From: an uncultured Clostridia bacterium
GTDB taxonomy: Bacteria > Bacillota > Clostridia > Oscillospirales > Acutalibacteraceae
Assembly: GCA_937876205.1 (NCBI GenBank)
Contig: CALEII010000014.1
Location: 20,941 to 84,940 of the forward strand
Reading direction: 5' to 3'
Length of the DNA: 64,000 bases
Position numbers and translations under genes: made by a program. Positions 23,062 through 30,904 of this stretch are shown piece after piece; position 1 is the stretch's first letter, and the number at the start of each line of letters is the position of its first letter. The notes under the pieces were generated by a model that did no database searches, was not told the DNA's origin, and saw only the letters and a program-made list of their open reading frames with translations.

Positions 23062-23097
23062 GCAAACAATATTTATCGCTCTGTTTTAATAAACCAA

Positions 23098-23174
23098 TTG
23101 TACGGACCGATGCCCACATCGGTCCGCCGGCACAGATGGAACTTTACGGACCGATGTGGGCATCGGTCCCTACA
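23098..23174. repeat. Double mirrored hairpin repeat (GGACCGATG type)
   Basis: GGACCGATG-CCCA-CATCGGTCC (23104-23125) is followed 22 bp later by its exact reverse complement GGACCGATG-TGGG-CATCGGTCC (23148-23169). GTA...TAC flanks it. It can fold as two hairpins or one long cruciform and is non-coding. Similar GGxCCGATG elements are, from memory, frequent between genes in gut Clostridia. Confidence 0.7.
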
Positions 23175-23238
23175 CGATATCAATAAATCATCCCGACAAA
23201 TTATTGTTTATAAATTTTATCTTAATATAAAAAAACTA

Positions 23239-23267
23239 TTGAAACGCCTGCAGATTTAATGTATAAT
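23239..23267 (+). promoter_or_regulatory. Promoter of the PPase-like/Nudix gene
   Basis: TTGAAA (23239-23244), 17 bp, TATAAT (23262-23267). Confidence 0.7.
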
Positions 23268-23299
23268 AAACTCAGTATACGTTGATTGGAAGAGAATTT

Positions 23300-24031
23300 A
23301 TGTTGGGTAAAAACGTCAGAGTACGAGTTACGAAGCCCTTCAATTCTTTTGACAGCAAAACAAACACCCGTTATATGTTAAATTTCGGTATAGCCGAAAT
23401 AAAGACAGAGAAAAAAGCTTTCATCTACTCTGCCTGCGTATTGGGAATAAATCATCCTGTCAATATTTTTGAAGGCAAAATTATTGCCATTGTCCGTCAT
23501 CAGGATAAAAGGCCGAATTACATCGTTGTCGCACCTAAAAAGTCAAGATACATCAACTTTGAAATTGAAGATGCGATAAAATTCTATGAAAAAAACAGAC
23601 AGCATACGCTCGACTGTCTGTATGAAAGCTCCTGCGGTGCCGTTGTTTTCAGAATTGATGACGGTGTGCGCCGTTTTCTGCTTATCAAAAACAACAGAAG
23701 CAGTCACTGGGGCTTCCCCAAGGGGCACATTGAAAAAGGTGAGACCGAAATCGCCACTGCCAAGCGTGAGGTATTGGAAGAAACAGGCCTGCATATAGAT
23801 ATTTTTGAAGGCTTCAGCTCCACCTCTGAGTATAAAATTGCAGGCAGAGTTGAAAAGAAGGTTACAATATTCCTCGGCTCCACAAAAGACAAGGCAACAG
23901 TCATTCAGCAAGAGGAAATTGAAGCCTACAAATGGCTTGAGTATGACACGGCTTATTCTTCACTCAAGTTTGAGAATGACAGAACCATTCTTTCTGCAGC
24001 AAAGGCTTTTATTGAAGAAAACAATATATAA
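23300..24031 (+). CDS. Fusion of an inorganic-pyrophosphatase-like domain and a Nudix hydrolase
   Basis: 243 residues. Residues 1-100 resemble the clostridial soluble pyrophosphatase (MLGKNVRVRVTKPFNS opening, ACVLGINHPVNIFEGKIIAIV, NYIVVAPKK), but the acidic DGEEQDAY-type metal site is replaced by KTEKKAFIYSA, so this half is probably not catalytic. Residues 105-240 are a Nudix domain close to diadenosine tetraphosphatases: WGFPKGHIEKGETE and the complete box GHIEKGETEIATAKREVLEE plus TGL. It likely hydrolyses Ap4A or a related nucleotide in the cytoplasm. The ATG at 23300 with GGAAGAG upstream is chosen over a TTG six codons earlier. Confidence 0.8.
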   Translation: MLGKNVRVRVTKPFNSFDSKTNTRYMLNFGIAEIKTEKKAFIYSACVLGINHPVNIFEGKIIAIVRHQDKRPNYIVVAPKKSRYINFEIEDAIKFYEKNRQHTLDCLYESSCGAVVFRIDDGVRRFLLIKNNRSSHWGFPKGHIEKGETEIATAKREVLEETGLHIDIFEGFSSTSEYKIAGRVEKKVTIFLGSTKDKATVIQQEEIEAYKWLEYDTAYSSLKFENDRTILSAAKAFIEENNI

Positions 24032-24124
24032 ACTCTTAATAATGAAAACAGAATTTCCTTGTATAATGGTCTTCCCGTGAGCAAGGAGATTTTTCATAAA
24101 TACAATATAAGAGGTGTCGGATTT

Positions 24125-24952
24125 ATGAAAGAAACAAAGAAATCATTTGTTATAAAAATTTTGCAGGGCTCTCTGATAGGACTCGGTGCGGTTCTTCCCG
24201 GTATTTCGGGCGGTGTTCTTTGTGTTGTTTTCGGAATTTACAAAACAATTATGGAATTCCTTGCAGACCCTATACATAAGTTCAAAACACACGTACCTAA
24301 GCTTATCCCCATAGGCATCGGCGGTGTTTTAGGCTTTCTTGGTGTCGCAAATCTTCTCTCATTTCTGCTTGAGAAATATCCTGCACCGTCTGTGTGCGTT
24401 TTTGTAGGTCTGATTGCAGGTATGCTTCCCTCTCTTTTTAAAGAAGCAGGTGAGCAGGGCCGCAGCAAGGCATCATATGTGTCAATGGTAATTGCAATGG
24501 TATTTATTTTTGCACTGCTGATAGGTCTGCGTGTTTTTTCCGTGCAGATTACTCCTAATTTTGCGTGGTATTTATTCTGCGGCTTCTGTCTTGCACTGAG
24601 TGTTATTGCTCCGGGAATGAGTTTCTCAACCCTGCTTATGCCTCTGGGACTGTATGAGCCTTTCGTTGACGGAATCGGCCACCTTGATTTTGCAGTTCTG
24701 ATTCCCGGCGGAATAGGTGCTCTGGCAACAGTTATTCTGTTCGCAAAAGCAGTTAATGCTCTTTTTGACAAGCACTATTCTGTATCATTCCACGCAATTA
24801 TCGGTATCGTTATTGCAGCAACAGTGATGATTATTCCCTTTGAGAGCTTTGCACAGTCCGTTTTAAGCTGTATTGTGAATATTGTCTGCATTGCAGTGGG
24901 CGTTGTTGCCGCATTACTGCTTGACAAATTCAATCAGAAACACGCTGTATAA
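24125..24952 (+). CDS. DUF368 membrane protein, probable polyprenyl-phosphate translocase (PopT)
   Basis: 275 residues with about eight membrane helices. The DUF368 signature is present as GLGAVLPGISGGVLCVVFGIY near the start and LALSVIAPGMSFSTLLMPLGLYEPFV in the second half, two inverted PG(x)S segments typical of this family. Family knowledge: DUF368 (PopT) and DedA proteins recycle undecaprenyl phosphate across the membrane for envelope synthesis. The ATG at 24125 follows GAGGTG. It is probably co-transcribed with the upstream Nudix gene (93 bp gap, no terminator seen). Confidence 0.85.
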   Translation: MKETKKSFVIKILQGSLIGLGAVLPGISGGVLCVVFGIYKTIMEFLADPIHKFKTHVPKLIPIGIGGVLGFLGVANLLSFLLEKYPAPSVCVFVGLIAGMLPSLFKEAGEQGRSKASYVSMVIAMVFIFALLIGLRVFSVQITPNFAWYLFCGFCLALSVIAPGMSFSTLLMPLGLYEPFVDGIGHLDFAVLIPGGIGALATVILFAKAVNALFDKHYSVSFHAIIGIVIAATVMIIPFESFAQSVLSCIVNIVCIAVGVVAALLLDKFNQKHAV

Positions 24953-24969
24953 AGATAAGTAAAAAATTT

Positions 24970-25000
24970 CCACCGATGTTCTGTTCAACATCGGTGGTTT
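24970..25000. terminator. Bidirectional terminator
   Basis: CCACCGATGTT (24970-24980), CTGTTC loop, AACATCGGTGG (24987-24997), with an A-run on the left and a T-rich right side. It separates two convergent genes. Confidence 0.85.
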
Positions 25001-25003
25001 GTT

Positions 25004-26119
25004 TTACTTGAAATACATATAAAGCTGACACTTTATCATACCGTTATAAAGCTTTCTGCGTTTGTCGGCTTTGCGTCCGAAAGCCTTCTCAAACTCTTCA
25101 TCGGCAGTGATTATGTAATAACCCCAGCCCCTCTGCTGTGTGAATACCTTGCCAAGCTTGCCGTAAAGCTCCTGAACGGATTTGGCATCCATAAGTCTTT
25201 CACCGTAGGGGGGATTTATTATTACCGTGCCACGCTCTGTTTCGGGCTTGAAATCTGAGGCATCAGCCCTTTTGAAGGTAATATACTCCCCTACACCTGC
25301 CCGTCTTGCGTTTTCCTTTGCGATTTTAAGAGTATATTCATCAATATCCGAGCCGTATGCCCTGAAAGGAATATCAGGCTTTTCAAGGCTTCTTGCACGC
25401 TCTCTCTCCTCACGCCAGACCTCATAAGGCACCTGCTTCCACTGCTCGGCAGTGAAATGCCTGTTTACCCCCGGGGCAATATTCTTCACCATCATTGCAC
25501 CCTCTGTAAGAATTGTACCTGAGCCACACATAGGGTCATAAAGAGTGTGGAAATCACGCAGTCTTGCAAAATAACAGAGTGCTGCCGCAAGAGTCTCTTT
25601 GATAGGAGCGGCATTTGACTCGGGACGGTAGCCACGCTTGTGAAGACCTGCACCCGAAGTGTCTATAAGAAGGCTTACCTGATTTTTCATTATTGAAAAC
25701 TGTATCTGGTAGAGTGCGCCCGTCTCCTTGAACCACTCAACCTTATATTTTGTCTTGAGTCTCTCAACAACAGCTTTCTTGATTATTGACTGACAGTCAC
25801 TTACGCTGAAAAGGTCTGAATTGAGTGAATAACCCTTTACGGGGAATCTGTCTTCTCTGCCGATCCACTCTTCCCAGGGAAGATGCTTTGTGCCCTGAAA
25901 AAGCTGCTCGAATGTATGAGCCTCAAAGGTGCCCACAAGCACCTGAATTCTCTCTGAAAAACGTGAGCAGATATTTGCTCTTGCAAGAATATGCTCGTCA
26001 CCTGAGAAAAGCACTCTGCCGTTTTCAGCCTTTACATCAGAAGCGCCCATTTCTCTGAGCTCTTCTGCAATTGGTGCCTCAAGCCCCAGAAGGCAGGGCA
26101 CAACAAAATTTATCTTCAT
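25004..26119 (-). CDS. THUMP-domain class I RNA methyltransferase (RlmL/YpsC type)
   Basis: 371 residues. The N-terminal ferredoxin-like/THUMP part (to about 155) is followed by a Rossmann-fold methyltransferase with LYDPMCGSGTILTEGAM (SAM-binding motif I), AYGSDIDEYTLKIAKENARRAG and the catalytic NPPYGERL (motif IV, N2-guanine or adenine type). The family methylates 23S rRNA (G2445 in E. coli RlmL). The start ATG overlaps the stop of the GDPD gene (ATGA), indicating translational coupling. Confidence 0.9.
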   Translation of the reverse strand: MKINFVVPCLLGLEAPIAEELREMGASDVKAENGRVLFSGDEHILARANICSRFSERIQVLVGTFEAHTFEQLFQGTKHLPWEEWIGREDRFPVKGYSLNSDLFSVSDCQSIIKKAVVERLKTKYKVEWFKETGALYQIQFSIMKNQVSLLIDTSGAGLHKRGYRPESNAAPIKETLAAALCYFARLRDFHTLYDPMCGSGTILTEGAMMVKNIAPGVNRHFTAEQWKQVPYEVWREERERARSLEKPDIPFRAYGSDIDEYTLKIAKENARRAGVGEYITFKRADASDFKPETERGTVIINPPYGERLMDAKSVQELYGKLGKVFTQQRGWGYYIITADEEFEKAFGRKADKRRKLYNGMIKCQLYMYFK

Positions 26120-26883
26120 TTTTTAACTCCCATTTTTTTTAATAAATTGAGTGCTCTGTCAGGGCAGTCAGTAATAATACCGTCAACACCGCAGTTAATC
26201 ATATATGCAATTCTGTCTTCAGGGTTTACAGTCCAGACATTGACCTTGACACCCTCTTTATGTGCAGCCTTAACATACGCCTTATTGACAAAGCAGGACA
26301 TCGGATGAAGTGCATATGCTCCTATTCTCTTTGCGTGAGCAATGGGAAAGAGCATATTTGCATAGTTATCGCAATGAGGCATACCGTAGAGATAAGCTGT
26401 TCTGACACTGCTGTCATAATCCTTTGCAGCCTTGAGCAGATATGTGTCAAAGCCTGAGAGAATAAGTCTGTCTGACAGATTGTGTCTCTTTACGGCATCG
26501 ATAATTACGGGCACAACATCGGTTTTCTTGTTCTTGGGCCCTTTGAGCTCAATATTCATAACCTCTATGTCAGCCTGCTTTGAAAGCTCAAGAAATTCAT
26601 CAAGAGACGGTATCTGAGTACCCTTGAATGCAGGTGAATAATAGCTGCCGAAATCAAGCTTGCGAAGCTCATCAAAAGTATATGATGCCACACTGCCCAT
26701 ACCGTTGCTGGTCTCATTTATTGTATGATTATGAATGATTACGGGCACACCGTCCTTTGTCAGATGAACATCAGTCTCAAACCCGTCTGCCCCAAGCTGC
26801 GCTGCTCTTTCAAAAGCAGGCATAGTATTCTGAGGTGCATATCTGTTGGCACCTCTGTGAGCTATAATATTTACATAACTCAT
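26116..26883 (-). CDS. Glycerophosphodiester phosphodiesterase
   Basis: 255 residues, cytoplasmic TIM barrel. The catalytic signature is complete: IIAHRGANRYAPQNT at the start, GADGFETDVHLTKDGVPVIIHN at about 34-55 (metal-binding ExD and His), MNIELKGPK and VNVWTVNPED near the end. It releases sn-glycerol 3-phosphate from deacylated phospholipids or teichoic-acid fragments. The ATG at 26883 is used because AGGA sits 9 bases upstream; the GTG two codons earlier is too close to the ribosome site. Confidence 0.92.
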   Translation of the reverse strand: MSYVNIIAHRGANRYAPQNTMPAFERAAQLGADGFETDVHLTKDGVPVIIHNHTINETSNGMGSVASYTFDELRKLDFGSYYSPAFKGTQIPSLDEFLELSKQADIEVMNIELKGPKNKKTDVVPVIIDAVKRHNLSDRLILSGFDTYLLKAAKDYDSSVRTAYLYGMPHCDNYANMLFPIAHAKRIGAYALHPMSCFVNKAYVKAAHKEGVKVNVWTVNPEDRIAYMINCGVDGIITDCPDRALNLLKKMGVKK

Positions 26884-26966
26884 ACACACACATCCTCTTT
26901 CGTATTATTGTAATTATAACATATTTATTTATAAAGTGAATAGCTTTTTCAAAAAAAAATTTCACA

Positions 26967-26994
26967 TTGACATTTTAATAAGAAAAGATATAAT
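26967..26994 (+). promoter_or_regulatory. Promoter of the phosphoribosyltransferase gene
   Basis: TTGACA (26967-26972), 16 bp, TATAAT (26989-26994). Confidence 0.75.
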
Positions 26995-27027
26995 ATAATT
27001 GTATCAAATTTCCGGAGGGAACAGATT

Positions 27028-27582
27028 ATGGACTACAAAATGAACATCGCAGGTCTCGACAGAGCATTGCCTCTGTGCAGAGTTACAGATGACCTCTATA
27101 TCGGCGCATTTGTTATTTTCGGCGACCCTGAGCTGACTGAAGCATGCGCCCGTGAGCTGTTGAAGAAAGCTCCCGAATACGACTACCTTCTCACTGCTGA
27201 GGCAAAGGGTATTCCTCTTATTCACGAAATGGCAAGACAGAACGGTGATAAAAAATACTTCCTTGCGAGAAAAAAACCCAAGCTCTATATGACAGGTGTG
27301 CTTGAAGTCAATGTAAACTCCATCACAACAGAAGGTCAGCAGAAGCTTTATCTTGACACTGCCGATGCAGAGAAAATGAAAGGCAAAAAAATTCTTATCA
27401 TTGACGATGTCATATCAACAGGTGAATCACTTTACGCTCTTGAGGAGCTTGTCAGACAGACAGGCGGTGAAGTCTGCGGTAAAATGACAATTCTTGCAGA
27501 AGGTGACGCTCAGGACAGAGATGATATCATCTATCTTGAAAAGCTGCCTCTCTTCAATCCTGACGGTACAATAAAAGCTTGA
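27028..27582 (+). CDS. Type I phosphoribosyltransferase (adenine/xanthine PRT-like)
   Basis: 184 residues. The PRPP-binding motif is KILIIDDVISTGESLYALEELV at about 125-146, and the hood/PPi region includes YLLTAEAKGIPLIHEMARQ. The overall layout is that of adenine or xanthine phosphoribosyltransferases in purine salvage, but the N-terminus is atypical (MDYKMNIAGLDRALPLCRV). The exact base cannot be read. A regulatory PurR-like role is less likely because no HTH is present. It has its own consensus promoter. Confidence 0.82.
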   Translation: MDYKMNIAGLDRALPLCRVTDDLYIGAFVIFGDPELTEACARELLKKAPEYDYLLTAEAKGIPLIHEMARQNGDKKYFLARKKPKLYMTGVLEVNVNSITTEGQQKLYLDTADAEKMKGKKILIIDDVISTGESLYALEELVRQTGGEVCGKMTILAEGDAQDRDDIIYLEKLPLFNPDGTIKA

Positions 27583-27637
27583 TTATTGCAATATAATTGC
27601 AAAAAAATAAATTATTTATTAACAAAACCAATTTTAC

Positions 27638-27667
27638 TTGTATTCTAACTTACCTATAAAGTATAAT
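27638..27667 (+). promoter_or_regulatory. Promoter of the 42-residue peptide gene
   Basis: TTGTAT (27638-27643), 18 bp, TATAAT (27662-27667), 40 bp before the start codon. Confidence 0.55.
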
Positions 27668-27706
27668 CGTTGTGTATAAAGAATCTTTAGAAAGGAAGCA
27701 CAGAAA

Positions 27707-27835
27707 ATGAAAGACATTATCGACATCCTTTGCTGGTTCATCAATCTTGCAAGAGGTTTCTTTGAAATCCTCGGTATCGATACAAAGATTATCGACGATC
27801 TCACAGGCAAGCTTCTTGGTCTTGGCGAAGAATAA
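27707..27835 (+). CDS. Small amphipathic peptide (42 aa), unknown function
   Basis: A short reading frame with its own promoter, a good ribosome site (GAAAGGAAG, 7 bases before ATG), double stop TAATAA and a dedicated terminator. The product starts MKDIIDILCWFINLARGFFE, continues with ILGID and a second amphipathic stretch, and ends GLGEE. The hydrophobic face (I, L, F, W every 3-4 residues) with D, R and K on the other side resembles membrane-active peptides such as phenol-soluble modulins. It also resembles the C-terminal helices of the secreted proteins at 20704 and 49646. Function is not known; a signal, toxin or membrane-associating peptide are options. Confidence 0.65.
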   Translation: MKDIIDILCWFINLARGFFEILGIDTKIIDDLTGKLLGLGEE

Positions 27836-27851
27836 TAACTTGCGTAAAGCT

Positions 27852-27884
27852 CACCGCCTCTGAATCAGGGCGGTGTTTTACTTT
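27852..27884 (+). terminator. Terminator of the peptide gene
   Basis: CACCGCC (27852-27858) / GGCGGTG (27869-27875) stem with a 10-base loop, followed by TTTTACTTT. Confidence 0.75.
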
Positions 27885-27913
27885 AAGACGGTCTTTCAGA
27901 AAGGGGCAGAAAA

Positions 27914-28651
27914 ATGAATGAAAAAATAAAAAACGAAAATAATGCTTTTCTGCTTGAATGTGAACGCTGGTGGATATTTGCCCTGATGATATGCGTTGCA
28001 GGCTTTTTCGGCGGTTATACATATTCCTGTCGGGGAGGAATTTTCTGCAATGCTCAGACTGCGAATTTCGTGCTTTTCGGTATGGCTGTAGGCGTTGCAG
28101 ACTGGAAAAAGGCGCTTTATTATGTTATCCCGATGATTTCATACCTTGGCGGCACAATCATCTCAGAATTACTGCCGAAGCCCGTGAAAAAGCACAGTCA
28201 TCTGCGCTGGGACACAATGTTTGTTCTTTTTGAAATGGCAGTTGTTCTTATTCTGGGATTCATTCCGAACTCTGCACCCGTTCAGATATGTCAGATAGTT
28301 ATAAATTTCATCTGCGCAATGCAGTACAATACATTCAGAAACGCAGAGAATATCCCTGCAGCAACAACATTCTGCACGGCTCACACACGTTCTGTGGGAG
28401 TATACCTTGTAAAATGGCTCAGACACAGAGAAGAGAAAAGCTATCTGAAAAGAAGTGCCTTTCACGCAGGAATGATTCTGTCTTTCACAGTTGGCGCCCT
28501 TCTCGCAAGCTTTCTGTGCAGTCACTTCGGCACAAGAACAATCTGGTTTGCAGAGATACTGCTGGCAGTAACATTCATTGACCTGCTGCACGCAGACCTT
28601 ACAAAAGAAAAAGAATTTCTTGACAAGGTTCCTCACGGACATAAAGTATAG
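27914..28651 (+). CDS. DUF1275 (YoaK-type) membrane protein
   Basis: 245 residues with six or so hydrophobic segments. Matches to the DUF1275 pattern include FALMICVAGFFGGYTYSCRGGIFCNAQTANFVLFG near the start and FICAMQYNTFRNAENIPAATTFCTAHTRSV in the centre. The family is widespread in bacteria, and its transport substrate is not established. The ATG at 27914 follows AAAGGGG. It stands alone between two terminators. Confidence 0.85.
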   Translation: MNEKIKNENNAFLLECERWWIFALMICVAGFFGGYTYSCRGGIFCNAQTANFVLFGMAVGVADWKKALYYVIPMISYLGGTIISELLPKPVKKHSHLRWDTMFVLFEMAVVLILGFIPNSAPVQICQIVINFICAMQYNTFRNAENIPAATTFCTAHTRSVGVYLVKWLRHREEKSYLKRSAFHAGMILSFTVGALLASFLCSHFGTRTIWFAEILLAVTFIDLLHADLTKEKEFLDKVPHGHKV

Positions 28652-28661
28652 CAGAAAAAAA

Positions 28662-28701
28662 GGAGATGTAAAAAAACTTTCGGCTTTTTACATCCCCTTT
28701 C
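28662..28701 (-). terminator. Terminator of the DacF-like gene
   Basis: GGAGATGTAAAAAA (28662-28675) pairs with TTTTTACATCCCC (28686-28698); a T-run follows on the minus strand. Confidence 0.7.
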
Positions 28702-28705
28702 TTTA

Positions 28706-30109
28706 TTATCTTTTTCCGACTTCATTGAGATCTGCATACTCACCGAGATTTCTCTCTTTGATTTCACGCAGTCTTCGTCTGTCTTCCTTCATCTTTTTCT
28801 TATGCTTTGTGTAAATCCACGCAACATAGCCGATAACGCCTGCAACAACTATCACAGCAATTGTTATGAATATCGGAGAAAGGAATACTGTTTTCATAAT
28901 ATGCCAGAAAAACATAACTCCGTTTCTTGACACATCATCACCTGCAACAAGTGTTGCCCTTGCTATAGTATCTTCGGCATATCTTATCTCAACAGTGCCG
29001 ACGACCTGCCCTTTTGCAACCGGCGCCTGCAGTTCTTCTGGGATATCATAGATATACTCAAGACTTTTGGTATCTACCGTATCAAGAACAAGTGCCTGAA
29101 GCTGTTTTTCGGGCACAAGATTAACGTGGTCAGCATCAAGAGAAAGCTTGACGGGAACAGAAACCATTGCCTGATTTGTTTCAGCAATTACCGTCATATT
29201 CAGATTGATAAATGCCCATCTGAGCATAATTTTTGCTTCAAAAAGTGCTGTGTTATCTTTATAACCGCATTTATCAGTGTCTTCATTAGGGCAGCCGAGA
29301 ATTACACCGATGTATGTATGGGCATCCTTTGAAGCCACGAAGCTTGCACAACGCTGTGCCTCGTCAGTCATACCGCACTTGAAGCCTCTTGCATAGGTGT
29401 AAAAATATCTTGTGCCTTCCTCAATCATATCAAAGGTTGTGTTGAGCTTTCTTTCCTGACTCATATTTGTGGCAGGCACCGTGTAATCAATCACACGGGA
29501 CATATCTGAAAGCACCGAGTACTCAAGAGCCTTTCTCGTGAGAAGATACATATCATATGCTGTTGTATACTCCCCTGCTTCATCAAGCCCGTGAGCATTG
29601 GTAAAGTTTGTGTTTTTACAGCCGAGCTCCTTAGCCCTTTCATTCATCATAGTGACGAAGTTTTCAATTGTTCCGCCGACGTACTCTGCAAGAACGTTTG
29701 ACGCATCATTGGCATTTTTGAGCATCATACAGTAAAGCAGATTTCGCACACTCATCTGCTCACCCACCTTGAGGTCAACAGAAGCGCTGTAAAGATACTT
29801 CAGAGGACTGAGTGCTGTTTCAGAGGCAGTTACAACCTCATCAAGGTTCTCACAATTCTCAATAACAAGTATTGCAGTTGCGATTTTAACAAGCGATGCG
29901 CATTTCATAGGCTTATCTGCATTGTGTGAAAAAATGACTGACTCAGTGTCAACATTCATAAGGTAATAAGCCTCAGATTTTATCGGCTTTTTGTCATTCT
30001 CGGCTTCTGTTGTAAGACGGATATTGTAATTTGCTGCCGAAGAAGTGAGAGAAAATACAGGCATAAGAGCTATTATAAAAATAATCGTAAAAATTATCAA
30101 TTTTTTCAT
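28706..30109 (-). CDS. D-alanyl-D-alanine carboxypeptidase family protein (DacF-like, S11) with altered motifs
   Basis: 467 residues. A signal peptide (MKKLIIFTIIFIIALMPVFS) is followed by the S11 serine peptidase domain with SLVK (Ser72-Lys75) as the nucleophile motif. The usual SxN motif reads NAN (132-134), and the KTG motif reads KCG (244-246). A PBP5-like C-terminal beta domain leads to a membrane helix (about 415-440) and a basic tail. It trims D-Ala from peptidoglycan stem peptides, or binds them if activity is reduced. The ATG at 30109 gives the signal peptide; an ATG five codons upstream lacks a ribosome site. Confidence 0.85.
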   Translation of the reverse strand: MKKLIIFTIIFIIALMPVFSLTSSAANYNIRLTTEAENDKKPIKSEAYYLMNVDTESVIFSHNADKPMKCASLVKIATAILVIENCENLDEVVTASETALSPLKYLYSASVDLKVGEQMSVRNLLYCMMLKNANDASNVLAEYVGGTIENFVTMMNERAKELGCKNTNFTNAHGLDEAGEYTTAYDMYLLTRKALEYSVLSDMSRVIDYTVPATNMSQERKLNTTFDMIEEGTRYFYTYARGFKCGMTDEAQRCASFVASKDAHTYIGVILGCPNEDTDKCGYKDNTALFEAKIMLRWAFINLNMTVIAETNQAMVSVPVKLSLDADHVNLVPEKQLQALVLDTVDTKSLEYIYDIPEELQAPVAKGQVVGTVEIRYAEDTIARATLVAGDDVSRNGVMFFWHIMKTVFLSPIFITIAVIVVAGVIGYVAWIYTKHKKKMKEDRRRLREIKERNLGEYADLNEVGKR

Positions 30110-30214
30110 AGACACACCCACCACATTAGTGCTATAATAAATTATCTGATTAAATTATACAATCAAAAACGACAAATGTAAATATAAAACAACAATTTTT
30201 ACGGAGGAAAAATA

Positions 30215-30904
30215 ATGGTTTACATTACAGGCGATATTCACGGTGACCTGTCAAGACTTACACCGGATAAGCTGAAATTTATGAAAACCCACGACACGCT
30301 TATTGTCTGCGGCGATTTCGGTTTTATATGGGATGACTCCAAAAATGAAGATAAAATACTGAGAAATCTCGGCAAGCGCAAATACAACATCTGTTTTGTT
30401 GACGGTACTCACGAAAACTTCAGACTGCTCAATAAATTCCCTGCCTCTGACTGGAACGGTGGAAAAGCCCGTAATATAACAGGTAATCTTTATCACCTTA
30501 TGCGAGGTGAAATCTACACAATTGAGAGTATGAAGGTTTTCACTCTCGGCGGTGGTGAATCACCTGAGGCTGAGCTCAGATTTGAGAACGATGATTCAGA
30601 ACATCTTGAAACACCCACAAAAGAAGAACTGCTCTCAGCAGTAAACCGCCTTGAGCAGGTAAATTATGAGGTTGACATTATCATTACTCACGAGCCCCCC
30701 TCAAAAACAAGAGAGTTTCTTCTGATGCAAAAAAATGAGCAGTTCTCCGTTTCTGCGCTGAATGCGTTCTTTGATGAGCTTGCAGTTCAGTGCAAGTATA
30801 AAAAATGGTTTTTCGGCAGTATGCACACCGATAAATACATCTCTGAAAATCAGGTTGCCGTTTTCAGAAACTTCATCAACGCAAAAACAGGAATGAAGGT
30901 TTAA
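30215..30904 (+). CDS. Calcineurin-like metallophosphoesterase
   Basis: 229 residues. The phosphoesterase motifs are in order: YITGDIHGDLSRL (DxH), IVCGDFGFIWDD (GDxx), FVDGTHENF (in place of GNHE), IIITHEPPS and the last His in FFGSMHTD. It is a soluble two-metal phosphatase or phosphodiesterase of unknown substrate, similar to small gut-Clostridium proteins annotated as such. The ATG at 30215 follows ACGGAGG. It is convergent with the next gene, with stop codons overlapping by 4 bases. Confidence 0.87.
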   Translation: MVYITGDIHGDLSRLTPDKLKFMKTHDTLIVCGDFGFIWDDSKNEDKILRNLGKRKYNICFVDGTHENFRLLNKFPASDWNGGKARNITGNLYHLMRGEIYTIESMKVFTLGGGESPEAELRFENDDSEHLETPTKEELLSAVNRLEQVNYEVDIIITHEPPSKTREFLLMQKNEQFSVSALNAFFDELAVQCKYKKWFFGSMHTDKYISENQVAVFRNFINAKTGMKV

